DNA from: an uncultured bacterium
GTDB lineage: Bacteria; Bacteroidota; Rhodothermia; Rhodothermales; UBA10348
Reading direction: 5' to 3'
Length of the DNA: 44,440 bases
NCBI GenBank assembly: GCA_938018055.1
Contig: CALIKL010000044.1
Coordinates: 1-44,440, forward strand
Each line of letters begins with the position of its first letter. The first letter of the stretch is position 1. Shown here in pieces: positions 32,611-40,641 of the stretch. Under the pieces are notes generated by a model. The model saw only the letters and a program-made list of their open reading frames with translations. It searched no databases and was not told the DNA's origin. The translations under genes were made by a program, and so were the position numbers.

Positions 32611-34188
32611 ATGACTCTTTCTCCCCGCACCAAGCGCATTCTCCTTTGGGCCCTGGCCGCTTTCATCGGCGTCCGCATCCTGATTCTGTTCGGAGGCTGC
32701 GCACCTGCGCCGGACACCCCGCCCAACATTGTATTCATCTTCACGGATGACCATGCCCAGGCTGCCATCAGTGCCTACGGCTCGCCCTATCACGAGACGC
32801 CGAACATTGATCGGTTGGCGCGCGAGGGCGTGCGCTTCGACAATTGCCTGGTGACCAACTCCATTTGCGCGCCCTCGCGCGCCACGGTCCTCACCGGCAA
32901 GTACTCCCACCTGAATGGGCAGCTTACCAACGGGCAGCTTTTTGATGGCACCCAGCAGACCATGCCCAAACTGCTGCAAGAAGCCGGATATGAGACGGCC
33001 ATGATCGGAAAATGGCACCTGCGCTCTGAGCCCACTGGCTTCGATCACTTCCAGGTACTTATTGGCCAGGGACCGTACTACAATCCGCCCATCCGCACCG
33101 CCACGGATACCACCATCATCGAGGGCTACACGACGGACATCATCACGGATCTGGCTCTCAACTGGCTCGATGATGGGCGATCCGAAGACAAGCCATTCCT
33201 GCTGATGTATCAGCACAAGGCGCCGCATCGCAACTGGCAGCCGGGCCCGGATCATCTGACCATGTTCGATGACACCACGTTCGCCCTTCCGCCGACCTTC
33301 TACGATGATTACGCCACCCGCTCAGCCGCGGCGCCCCAAGCCATCATGCGCGTGGACGATCACCTGAATGCCAACGACCTCAAGATCACGCCGCCACGCA
33401 ATCTGACCGACGAGCAGATGGAGACATGGATGGCTGCCTACGGGCCAAAAAACGACGCCCTTCGCGAAACGGGATGGCAGGACGATGAGCTCGACGAGTG
33501 GAAATTCAATCGCTACCTGAAAGACTACCTGCGCTCTGTGCAGTCTGTCGACGACAATATTGGCCGCTTGCTGGACTACCTGGATGAAAACGGCCTCGCC
33601 GACAACACGGTCGTAGTCTATGCATCGGATCAGGGCTGGTACCTGGGCGAACACGGCTGGTATGACAAGCGCTGGATGTACGAACCGTCGCTCAAGACGC
33701 CGTTCATCGTGCGCTGGCCCGATGGCACGGACGCGGGACAGGTGAACGAGTCCATTGTATCGAATGTGGACTTTGCGCCAACCTTCCTCGACATGGCCGG
33801 TGCCGAGATTCCATCTGACATGCAGGGTCGGTCTATCGTTGGAACGCTTAAAAGCGGCACCGATCCGGATTTCCGCGATGCGTTCTACTATCAGTACTAC
33901 GAGTACCCCGGCGCCCACTGCGTACGTCGCCACTACGGGGTACGCACGGATCGGTACAAACTCATCTACTTCTACGGGATCGACGAATGGGAGATGTTCG
34001 ACCTGCAGGAAGACCCGGATGAGCTGAACAATATCTACGCCTCCGCTGATCACGCCGAGATCCGAGCCGGCCTCGAGACGCGCCTCAGCGAACTGCGCGA
34101 AGAGTTGCAGGTGCCCGAGGACACGCGTCCGATTCCCGACGAGGAATGCACGTACACCGTTGGGTGGATGGGCTACGACGCAGGTTGA
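32611..34188 (+). CDS. Type I sulfatase, Cys-type (formylglycine-dependent)
   Basis: The 525-residue enzyme belongs to the alkaline-phosphatase-fold sulfatases. The calcium-binding DDH lies at 46-48, and the signature CAPSRATVLTGKYSH starts at Cys86, the residue converted to formylglycine. GKWHL and the metal-binding Asp in YASDQGWYLGEHGW (about 339) follow. The N-terminal membrane segment (about 9-28) ends in GGC at residue 30, which could be a lipobox, so it is exported either as a lipoprotein or by an anchor. It removes sulfate esters from a glycan or other organic sulfate; subfamily and substrate cannot be fixed by eye. The maturase (FGE or anSME) is not in the window. Its last 16 bases overlap the convergent antitoxin gene. 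Confidence 0.92.
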   Translation: MTLSPRTKRILLWALAAFIGVRILILFGGCAPAPDTPPNIVFIFTDDHAQAAISAYGSPYHETPNIDRLAREGVRFDNCLVTNSICAPSRATVLTGKYSHLNGQLTNGQLFDGTQQTMPKLLQEAGYETAMIGKWHLRSEPTGFDHFQVLIGQGPYYNPPIRTATDTTIIEGYTTDIITDLALNWLDDGRSEDKPFLLMYQHKAPHRNWQPGPDHLTMFDDTTFALPPTFYDDYATRSAAAPQAIMRVDDHLNANDLKITPPRNLTDEQMETWMAAYGPKNDALRETGWQDDELDEWKFNRYLKDYLRSVQSVDDNIGRLLDYLDENGLADNTVVVYASDQGWYLGEHGWYDKRWMYEPSLKTPFIVRWPDGTDAGQVNESIVSNVDFAPTFLDMAGAEIPSDMQGRSIVGTLKSGTDPDFRDAFYYQYYEYPGAHCVRRHYGVRTDRYKLIYFYGIDEWEMFDLQEDPDELNNIYASADHAEIRAGLETRLSELREELQVPEDTRPIPDEECTYTVGWMGYDAG

Positions 34189-34523
34189 TCAGCTGATCTG
34201 CCTAGGGTAGTTAGTCGTCCAGACTCACGGGGAAGGTCTTTCCGCTTTGCTCCGAGCGAAAAGAACGTCCTGAGCATAAGGTCCGTACTTACGGAGGCAT
34301 CACCAGCCTCCAACTTCGCGACGCGCGATTGACTGGAGCCAATCGCCTCTGCCATCTCCACTTGGGTCAAGCCCTTTGAGAGCCGAAGCGCCTTGACCTT
34401 TTGAGCGAGCGCTAGTTTGAACTCGATAAACTCTGATTCTTCCGGCGACAGCTCCAGGAAGTCAGACGCATTTCCGACGCTCCATCCGGCCGATCTCAAT
34501 CGCTTGGCTTTTTGTCGATCCAC
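34173..34523 (-). CDS. higA: XRE-family antitoxin of a HigBA/RelE-type module
   Basis: This 116-residue protein has a helix-turn-helix of the Cro/CI type at about 42-95 (KVKALRLSKGLTQVEMAEAI, then SSQSRVAKLEAGDASVS). It should neutralise the toxin encoded just upstream and repress the shared promoter. The GTG start at 34523 is preceded by GAGGAAA at a good ribosome-binding distance. It begins 15 bp after the toxin stop, in the toxin-first order usual for higBA. The N-terminal 40 residues probably bind the toxin. The last 16 bases overlap the 3' end of the sulfatase gene on the other strand. Confidence 0.88.
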   Translation of the reverse strand: MDRQKAKRLRSAGWSVGNASDFLELSPEESEFIEFKLALAQKVKALRLSKGLTQVEMAEAIGSSQSRVAKLEAGDASVSTDLMLRTFFSLGAKRKDLPRESGRLTTLGRSADQPAS

Positions 34524-34538
34524 TGGTTTCCTCGAAAA

Positions 34539-34877
34539 TCAAGAAAGGGTTCTGTACAGCATAAGACGCCTCCTGGCGCTATGAATCACGCTCCTCGGCA
34601 TGGCGCGGGTCTTCTTGGAAAAGACCTCCAGAATGATAATCGCGTCAGGTTCAATCGCGTAGACGATCCGCCATGTTTGATTCCGGTCCCGAATGCGTAG
34701 TTCGTGACAGTGTCCGTCGACTATCGGAATGGGACGAGAGTGCGGAAGCGAAAGGGATTCTCCCCTTTGCAGTCGACGAAGCAGGAATCCCGCCTCCAGC
34801 CTCGCTGAAGAGGAAAAAGGTGGAGACTTGACCTGTCCCTTCATCCAAATAAGTAGCTTTGGCGTACTTTCAGACAC
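34539..34877 (-). CDS. higB: RelE/HigB-type (Gp49-like) toxin
   Basis: The product matches the RelE/ParE-superfamily HigB-like (phage Gp49-like) group: MKGQVKSPPFSSSARLEAG, then LLRRLQRGESLSLPHSRPIP, HELRIRDRNQTWRIVYAIEP and ILEVFSKKT. Such toxins cleave mRNA, usually on the ribosome. The reading frame starts with GTG at 34877 (112 residues), and the family usually has a few residues before the KGQVKSPPF segment, which supports this start. However, the predicted promoter -10 element ends only two bases before this GTG, which would favour the ATG at 34844 (101 residues). The antitoxin follows 15 bp downstream. Confidence 0.85.
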   Translation of the reverse strand: MSESTPKLLIWMKGQVKSPPFSSSARLEAGFLLRRLQRGESLSLPHSRPIPIVDGHCHELRIRDRNQTWRIVYAIEPDAIIILEVFSKKTRAMPRSVIHSARRRLMLYRTLS

Positions 34878-34879
34878 TT

Positions 34880-34908
34880 ATAATATGTCTTATTTGACAT
34901 AATTCCAA
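34880..34908 (-). promoter_or_regulatory. Toxin-antitoxin promoter with embedded palindromic operator
   Basis: On the minus strand, TTGGAA (34908-34903) and TATTAT (34885-34880) are separated by exactly 17 bp, close to a sigma-70-type promoter. The palindrome TATGTC-N6-GACATA (34884-34901) fills the spacer and reaches the -10 element. It is well placed for the XRE antitoxin to repress its own operon. Confidence 0.65.
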
Positions 34909-35055
34909 GAAGGTCCACTGTCTCATGGGTGAATCCTCCTTAACCGTTTGGATCATGTATCCACCTGATTGACACCCCGACCGGAACGGAATAACCCTGA
35001 CCCGGCACCTGCTGTCTCCACTGTCGTATCACGCCTCACATTTGCCTCCTTCCCC

Positions 35056-36873
35056 ATGCCCACCCACATCCTCGGCATATCGGCCTATTATCACGATTCC
35101 GCCGCGTGCATCGTGCGCGACGGGGAAATCGTTGCGGCCGCCCAGGAAGAGCGCTTCTCTCGCATCAAGCACGACCATCGCTTCCCGCACCATGCCGTGG
35201 AATATTGCTTGCGGGAGGCGGGCATCACAGCGGATGAGCTGGACCATGTCGCGTTCTACGACAAGCCCTGGCTGAAATTCGAGCGGTTGCTCGAGACCTA
35301 CGTCGCTTTCGCCCCGGCGGGCCTTCCCTCCTTCATCAAGGCCATGCCGCTCTGGTTGAAGGAAAAGCTCTGGATGGAGGATGCTATCAAGCGCGACACG
35401 GGCTACGATGGCGACGTGCTCTTTCCCGAGCATCATCAGTCTCATGCAGCGTCGGCCTTCTTCCCTTCTCCGTTCGAACGAGCGGCTGTCCTGACGCTGG
35501 ATGGTGTCGGCGAATGGGCCACCACCTCCTGGGGAATTGGCAACGGCAACCGCATCGAACCCCGTGGTGAAATTCGCTTCCCGCATTCCATCGGTCTGCT
35601 CTATTCGGCCTTCACGTATTACACGGGCTTCCGGGTTAATTCGGGCGAATACAAGGTGATGGGCCTCGCGCCATATGGTGAGCCGGTCTACAAGGACCTG
35701 ATCCTGAACGAGCTGATGGATCTGCGCGAGGACGGCTCCTTCCGCATGGACATGCGGTATTTCAATTACTGCCAGGGGCTGACCATGACGAACAAGCGGT
35801 TCGACAAGCTCTTCGGCGGACCGCCTCGAAAGCCCGAATCCCGACTTACGCAGCGCGAAATGGATCTGGCCCGCTCGGTCCAAGAAGTCGTTGAGGAAGT
35901 GGTCCTGCGCATGGCGCGGCATATCCGGCACGAGTCGGGCGAACGCTACCTGTGCCTCGCAGGAGGAGTCGCGCTCAACTGCGTGGCCAACGGCAAGCTG
36001 CTGCGCGAAGGCATTTTCGACGACATCTGGATCCAGCCCGCAGCGGGCGATGCCGGTGGCTCCCTCGGCGCCGCGCTCTTTGCATGGCATCAGCATCTGG
36101 ACCATCCTCGCAGGGTATCCGCCTCTGCGGCCGACTCTCAGGCGGGCTCCTATCTGGGCCCTGCGTGGAGCAGCGAGGACATCCAGGAGTGGGCCGATCA
36201 ACAAGGTGCCGTGGGTGTGATGCTCGACGATGATCTGCTGTTGGAGCGCACGTCTGAGCTGCTGGACTATGGTCAGGTCGTTGGCTGGTTTCAGGGCCGC
36301 ATGGAGTTCGGGCCGCGTGCCCTGGGCGGACGAACCATCCTGGGGGATGCGCGCAACACGGACATGCAGACCACGCTGAACTTGAAGATCAAATTCCGCG
36401 AGTCATTTCGCCCGTTTGCTCCTGCCTGTCGCGTGGAAGATGTAAACGAGCTGTTCGAACTGGATCGCCCGAGTCCGTACATGCTGCTCGTCGCGCCCGT
36501 GCGGGAAGACCGCCGTCTCCCGATGCCCGAAGACGACCTGTTCGGCATTGAGAAGCTGAAGGTCCCGCGCTCCGATGTCCCCGCCATCACACATGTCGAC
36601 TACTCGGCGCGCGTGCAAACTATCGATGGGGAGTACAATCCACGTTTCAAGGCGCTCCTGGACCGATTCAAGGAGAAAACGGGCTACGGCGTGCTGGTCA
36701 ACACCTCGTTCAACGTACGCGGTGAGCCCATCGTCTGCTCGCCGGAAGAGGCCTACACGTGCTTTATGCGAACGGAGATGGATGCGCTCGTACTCGGCAA
36801 CATGCTGTTCCTGAAAGATGAACAGCCGGCCTTCGAAGACAGCGTCGACTGGAAAGCGACGTTCACCGATTGA
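35056..36873 (+). CDS. NodU/CmcH-family O-carbamoyltransferase
   Basis: The 605-residue product starts at ATG 35056 with MPTHILGISAYYHDSAAC, the standard beginning of this family; in-frame sequence upstream is not used. The N-terminal ASKHA-like domain contains HHQSHAASAF (His126, His127, His130), and DGVGEWATTSWG follows. The C-terminal part carries GRMEFGPRALGGRTILGD and FRPFAPA, typical of NodU, CmcH and TobZ. These enzymes carbamoylate a hydroxyl on a sugar or small molecule using carbamoyl phosphate and ATP. The neighbouring SxtJ-like gene and the polysaccharide genes beyond suggest the acceptor is a surface glycan. Confidence 0.93.
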   Translation: MPTHILGISAYYHDSAACIVRDGEIVAAAQEERFSRIKHDHRFPHHAVEYCLREAGITADELDHVAFYDKPWLKFERLLETYVAFAPAGLPSFIKAMPLWLKEKLWMEDAIKRDTGYDGDVLFPEHHQSHAASAFFPSPFERAAVLTLDGVGEWATTSWGIGNGNRIEPRGEIRFPHSIGLLYSAFTYYTGFRVNSGEYKVMGLAPYGEPVYKDLILNELMDLREDGSFRMDMRYFNYCQGLTMTNKRFDKLFGGPPRKPESRLTQREMDLARSVQEVVEEVVLRMARHIRHESGERYLCLAGGVALNCVANGKLLREGIFDDIWIQPAAGDAGGSLGAALFAWHQHLDHPRRVSASAADSQAGSYLGPAWSSEDIQEWADQQGAVGVMLDDDLLLERTSELLDYGQVVGWFQGRMEFGPRALGGRTILGDARNTDMQTTLNLKIKFRESFRPFAPACRVEDVNELFELDRPSPYMLLVAPVREDRRLPMPEDDLFGIEKLKVPRSDVPAITHVDYSARVQTIDGEYNPRFKALLDRFKEKTGYGVLVNTSFNVRGEPIVCSPEEAYTCFMRTEMDALVLGNMLFLKDEQPAFEDSVDWKATFTD

Positions 36874-36940
36874 ATCCGGCACATCGTATCCGAACACCGC
36901 GACCTAAAACCACCGTTTATAACCACAAAGCCCGCAAAAA

Positions 36941-37366
36941 GTGGTCCTCCAACCCGACATAAAGATCATCCGTGACGTGAACGACCCCCGCAAGTTCGGC
37001 CGCGTCATGGCCGGCGCCTTGGCTGTCGTAACACTGGTTGTGTTGTGGCGCTCGGGCTGGTCGCAGACCCCGTGGGTGGAAGGGCTCGGCATCACGGCGG
37101 CGCTGTTCCTGGCCTTTTCCATCGTCTGGCCCAACGCCCTCGCGCCCCTCGAATGGGCCTGGATGAAGCTGGCCATGGTCCTGAACTACGTGATGACGCG
37201 GGTCCTGCTGACGCTGGTGTACTTCCTGGCGGTCACCCCAATCGGGCTGATCTTCAAGCTGCTCCGAAAGGACCTGCTTGGCAAACGATTCGACCCGAAA
37301 GCGAGCACCTACTGGATCCCGCCCGAGGAAGACGGGCCGTGGACGCGGCCGACGAAGCCGTATTGA
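36941..37366 (+). CDS. SxtJ-family membrane protein
   Basis: This 141-residue protein has two or three hydrophobic segments (about 22-40, 48-62 and 82-106) and ends in FDPKASTYWIPPEEDGPW, the conserved tail of the SxtJ family. SxtJ was named from the saxitoxin cluster and is found next to NodU/CmcH carbamoyltransferases in many bacterial polysaccharide loci, usually with a short DUF5989 protein. Here the carbamoyltransferase is 67 bp upstream, but no DUF5989 gene is present between or after them. The start is GTG 36941, since no ATG is available. Its function is unknown, possibly anchoring the carbamoyltransferase at the membrane. Confidence 0.8.
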   Translation: MVLQPDIKIIRDVNDPRKFGRVMAGALAVVTLVVLWRSGWSQTPWVEGLGITAALFLAFSIVWPNALAPLEWAWMKLAMVLNYVMTRVLLTLVYFLAVTPIGLIFKLLRKDLLGKRFDPKASTYWIPPEEDGPWTRPTKPY

Positions 37367-37395
37367 TCGTCCAATAGTTCGACCGTCGGCGTCCA

Positions 37396-37572
37396 TCACT
37401 CGCCGCACTCTTCCGGTTGCCGCGTCCATTCCGGACATTTTGCCCTCAATCGGCGATCGTGCGTGTACAGCACGGTGCCCAACTCCCGCGCCAGCGCGAC
37501 AAAATGTGCATCATAGGTAGAAATGTCGAACTCCAGGGCCGTGGAAAGCACGGTGCCAGCGGACAAGCCGTA
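37396..37572 (-). pseudogene. C-terminal remnant of a PIN-domain (VapC-like) toxin
   Basis: The last about 58 residues of a PIN ribonuclease remain: LSAGTVLSTAL, then FDISTYDAHFVALARELG, then LYTHDRRLRA. The YDAxFVALA helix and the xTxDRRL strand with its acidic active-site residue are typical of VapC. The first half, with the other catalytic aspartates, is missing: upstream of about 37,572 the sequence belongs to a different gene on the opposite strand. No vapB antitoxin is seen. It is a broken gene, not a functional toxin. Confidence 0.7.
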
Positions 37573-37852
37573 GGCGCTCGCATGGTTTTCGGCGTTTCGA
37601 ACCCAACCACGCACGGGTACCAAATCCGCCCGATGTCCCGCTCTTGGAATGAAGCAGAAGCGACCTGGAATGAGCCATCCACTGGAGACTCCTGGGAAAT
37701 CCCTGGCGCTGAAGGTGAACTCGACCGAGAATCTACGCGACTGGGGCTCATCGAGTCCGCCGATACGGGATCTCGCATTGTCGAATGGTCAGCAAGCCAG
37801 CTCTCCGTCCTACAGCAATGGATGGACGACCCCACGACGAATCACGGCATCA
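37573..37852 (+). pseudogene. Internal fragment of a DNRLRE/CBM96-like domain protein
   Basis: On the plus strand about 92 residues resemble the DNRLRE beta-sandwich found in secreted Gram-negative and Gram-positive proteins: ARMVFGVSNPTTHGYQI, then RSWNEAEATWNEPSTGDSW, then EIPGAEG and LQQWMDDPTTNHGI. The WNEAEATW and W-x-x-PGA steps and the NxGI ending are the recurrent features of that family. Neither a start nor a genuine end is present. The 5' side abuts the PIN remnant and the 3' side abuts a glycosyltransferase remnant, both on the other strand. The continuing frame to 37,902 reads antisense of the latter. Confidence 0.6.
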
Positions 37853-37974
37853 TCAACCAGCGCATCTATAATCGACTTGGCACGAAGAGGTCCTGGCCCT
37901 AAGTCAGGGGGATAATAGAAACTGAGCAGTAGGATTCTCGTCGTTCTAAGCGATACGTCCAGCTTCTCGGTCAC
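37853..37974 (-). pseudogene. N-terminal remnant of a family-4 glycosyltransferase
   Basis: A GTG at 37974 overlaps the wbpA stop in a GTGA arrangement and starts MTEKLDVSLRTTRILLLSF, then YYPPDLGPGPLRAKSIIDAL. This is the characteristic first strand and loop of GT4 glycosyltransferases (ILLLSFYYPPDxGPGxxRA). After about 40 residues the sequence passes into the DNRLRE fragment. The coupling to wbpA shows that this was once the next gene of the polysaccharide operon. Confidence 0.7.
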
Positions 37975-39209
37975 GACTTTATCACGTTTCGCGTGTCCAC
38001 CAGCAGCTTGGACATCTCTGATATGGATTCCCACTCATAGATACTATGGTCTGTCACGATAACAACACAGTCGGCTTCTTTCACTTCTTGGTTCAAATCC
38101 TTGACCGAATCCATAACTATTCCATGCTCAGAGAACGCAGGAACATGAGGGTCATGATAGAGAACCTGAGCACCTTTTCTCTTGAGGAGCGAAATAATAT
38201 CGATTGCAGGACTTTCTCGAACGTCAGAAATGTCCTTTTTGTAAGCAACGCCAACAACAAGAACTTTGCTGCCCTTTACTGCCTTTCCGTCTTCATTCAA
38301 TAGGTCCTGAGCTTTCTGCACCCAATGCTCCGGCATGCCGGTATTGACCTCACTGGCCAATTCAATAAAACGTGCCGTGTAGTTGAGCGTCTTGAGCTTC
38401 CAGGACAGATAATGCGGATCGATCGGAATGCAGTGGCCGCCCAGACCTGGACCCGGCGTGAACTTCATGAATCCGAAAGGCTTCGTAGCAGCCGCATCTA
38501 TCACTTCCCAGGCGTCCACACCAAGCTTCTCACACATCAATAGGACTTCGTTCACAAGCCCAATGTTGACCGCTCGAAAAGTGTTTTCAAGGAGCTTGAC
38601 CATTTCCGCCACTTCTGGACTACTTACCGGCACCACGTGATCAATTGCCTGACAGTAGAAAGCCGTTGCCTTTTCTACACAAGCAGGAGTAATTCCTCCA
38701 ATGACCTTCGGTGTATTTTTGGTAGTGTAATCTTCGCGACCGGGATCTACGCGCTCTGGGCTGAAAGCTAGAAAAAAGTCTTCTCCCACCTTCAAGCCCG
38801 TTTCCTCAAGGAGAGGCAGAATAACTTCGCGGGTTGTACCAGGATACGTCGTGCTCTCCAAGATAACGACCTGTCCCTTTCGCAGGCGCGGTGCAATCTC
38901 CTTGGTTGCCGCCAAGACATAGGACATCTCGGGGTCCCGCGTCTTGCTTAGCGGAGTTGGGACACAGATGGAAATACAATCTGCGTCAGCCAGATCATCA
39001 AAATCCGTAGAGCCTCGAACCAATCCTTTCGAGACTAAGGGCGCTAACCGAGGGGTAGGTATATCCTCGATATACGATTCTCCCTCGTTCAACATGCCCA
39101 TTTTCTCGGAGCTGAGATCAAGGCCACAAACCTTGACACCAGACTCTGCAAAGGTCACCGCCAAGGGTAGACCAACGTATCCCATCCCTACTACTGCGAG
39201 AGAACTCAT
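37971..39209 (-). CDS. wbpA: Nucleotide-sugar 6-dehydrogenase, UDP-GlcNAc type (WbpA/WecC group)
   Basis: The 412-residue enzyme oxidises the C6 hydroxyl of a UDP-sugar to the uronic acid with two NAD. It has the Rossmann start VVGMGYVGLPLA, CVPTPLSKTRDPEM, the catalytic Cys in GPGLGGHCIPIDPHYLSWK (Cys about 260) and a C-terminal NAD-like domain (VLVVGVAYKKDISDVRESPA). The GGHCIPIDP form and the PTPLxxxxxPD/EM segment fit UDP-GlcNAc/UDP-ManNAc dehydrogenases rather than UDP-glucose dehydrogenases, and the adjacent wbpB-like gene supports UDP-GlcNAc. The true substrate needs testing. It is 38 bp from ugd and was coupled to a now broken glycosyltransferase. Base composition here is visibly more AT-rich than in the sulfatase/peptidase region. 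Confidence 0.85.
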   Translation of the reverse strand: MSSLAVVGMGYVGLPLAVTFAESGVKVCGLDLSSEKMGMLNEGESYIEDIPTPRLAPLVSKGLVRGSTDFDDLADADCISICVPTPLSKTRDPEMSYVLAATKEIAPRLRKGQVVILESTTYPGTTREVILPLLEETGLKVGEDFFLAFSPERVDPGREDYTTKNTPKVIGGITPACVEKATAFYCQAIDHVVPVSSPEVAEMVKLLENTFRAVNIGLVNEVLLMCEKLGVDAWEVIDAAATKPFGFMKFTPGPGLGGHCIPIDPHYLSWKLKTLNYTARFIELASEVNTGMPEHWVQKAQDLLNEDGKAVKGSKVLVVGVAYKKDISDVRESPAIDIISLLKRKGAQVLYHDPHVPAFSEHGIVMDSVKDLNQEVKEADCVVIVTDHSIYEWESISEMSKLLVDTRNVIKS

Positions 39210-39247
39210 TGCTATTCCTAAGTCTAAAACCTTAAATGTTATCTACT

Positions 39248-40576
39248 TTAATTCGGACGGCCCACTGAGTGGTACTCAAAGCCCATTTCCTTCATGCGAG
39301 CTGGTTTGAACAAATTTCGCCCGTCGAAAACGACAGCCTCCTTCAAAAGCGAACGAACCTTTTCAAAATCCGGCCTGCGGAATTCGTGCCATTCCGTCAA
39401 CACAGCCAGAGCATCCGCCCCTTCCAATACCTCATATGGCTCTGAGCCATACTTGATCGACGCACCAAAAACAGTGCGGGTAGTCTCCACCGCTTCCGGA
39501 TCAAAGGCAACGACTTCTGCCCCCTTTTCGAGTAAACCGCGGATGACATAGTGCGCTGGAGACTCACGGACGTCGTCGGTCCTGGCTTTGAATGCTAACC
39601 CCCACACTGCTATTCGTTTCCCTTCCAATGAACCGCGGAAACGCTGGATGATTCGATCCGCCATTTGCTTGCGCTGACGGTCATTCACTTTCAAGACGGC
39701 ATCCAAGATCTTGAAGTCGTACCCGGTTTCATCGGCTGTCTTCTTGAGCGCCTGCACATCTTTGGGGAAGCAACTTCCGCCAAAACCGATGCCAGGATAA
39801 AGGAAAAGGTTGCCAATACGACTATCCATGCCTATTCCCTGTCGAACCTGATCGACGTTGGCCCCTACCTGCTCGCACAGATTGGCCACTTCGTTGATGA
39901 AAGATATTTTTGTGGCCAAGAACGAGTTAGCCGCGTACTTGGTCATTTCTGAGGAACGCTCGTCCATGACCAGAATCGGATTACCCTGCCTGACAAAAGG
40001 CTCGTAAATCGTCTTCAAGATGTCCGCAGCGCGCTCTGACCTTGTTCCGATTACGACGCGCTCCGGTTTCATGAAATCAGAAACGGCCACCCCCTCCCGA
40101 AGAAATTCCGGGTTGGATACCACATCGAAATGCGTACCAGCCTGAAGTCCAGCTGATTCAAGTATCTCTCGTACAGCGTCCGCTGTTCCGACGGGTACGG
40201 TAGACTTATTTACGACCACGTGATACCCAGGATCGTCCTCTACTGACCAGATCTCACCCAAATCCGCTGCGGCTTTCTTGACATAAGACAGGTCTGCTGC
40301 GCCATCTCCTCCGGGCGGAGTTGGAAGCGCCAGAAACAACACATCTGCGGTCAAAGCGGCGGTTCTTAACTCCGTCGTGAAATTCAGGCGCTTTTCCTTG
40401 ATATTGCGCTGCAGCAGCATCTCAAGGCCCGTCTCATAAATGGTCGGAACACCGCGCTTCAACTGCTCCACCTTGCATTCATCGATGTCCACGCAAAGGA
40501 CATCGAATCCCATTTCAGCAAAGCAAGTGCCCGTAACGAGGCCAACATATCCTGTTCCAACAATGGCAATACGCAT
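39248..40576 (-). CDS. ugd: UDP-glucose 6-dehydrogenase
   Basis: This 442-residue enzyme converts UDP-glucose to UDP-glucuronate. Motifs are MRIAIVGTGYVGLVTGTCFA at the N-terminus, LALPTPPGGDGAADLSYV, KSTVPVGTA, the catalytic Cys in GFGGSCFPKDVQAL (about 270) and VWGLAFKARTDDVRESPA in the C-terminal domain. The GSCFPKD form is that of classical Ugd/TuaD/RkpK enzymes and separates it from the neighbouring WbpA-type paralogue. UDP-glucuronate feeds acidic exopolysaccharide or capsule. It lies in a minus-strand series gmd, ugd, wbpA with 38-65 bp gaps, consistent with one operon. Confidence 0.93.
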   Translation of the reverse strand: MRIAIVGTGYVGLVTGTCFAEMGFDVLCVDIDECKVEQLKRGVPTIYETGLEMLLQRNIKEKRLNFTTELRTAALTADVLFLALPTPPGGDGAADLSYVKKAAADLGEIWSVEDDPGYHVVVNKSTVPVGTADAVREILESAGLQAGTHFDVVSNPEFLREGVAVSDFMKPERVVIGTRSERAADILKTIYEPFVRQGNPILVMDERSSEMTKYAANSFLATKISFINEVANLCEQVGANVDQVRQGIGMDSRIGNLFLYPGIGFGGSCFPKDVQALKKTADETGYDFKILDAVLKVNDRQRKQMADRIIQRFRGSLEGKRIAVWGLAFKARTDDVRESPAHYVIRGLLEKGAEVVAFDPEAVETTRTVFGASIKYGSEPYEVLEGADALAVLTEWHEFRRPDFEKVRSLLKEAVVFDGRNLFKPARMKEMGFEYHSVGRPN

Positions 40577-40641
40577 TCAACTACCCTTGTGATTATCAAG
40601 CCTGCTAACTCGGCTCCCAGCGAAGTAGAACAGCCTTTGTT

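Noticed and set aside
37417-37572. N-terminal part of the plus-strand open frame that contains the DNRLRE piece
   Set aside because: It is the antisense of the PIN remnant, which has clear PIN motifs; only the part from about 37,573 has DNRLRE character.
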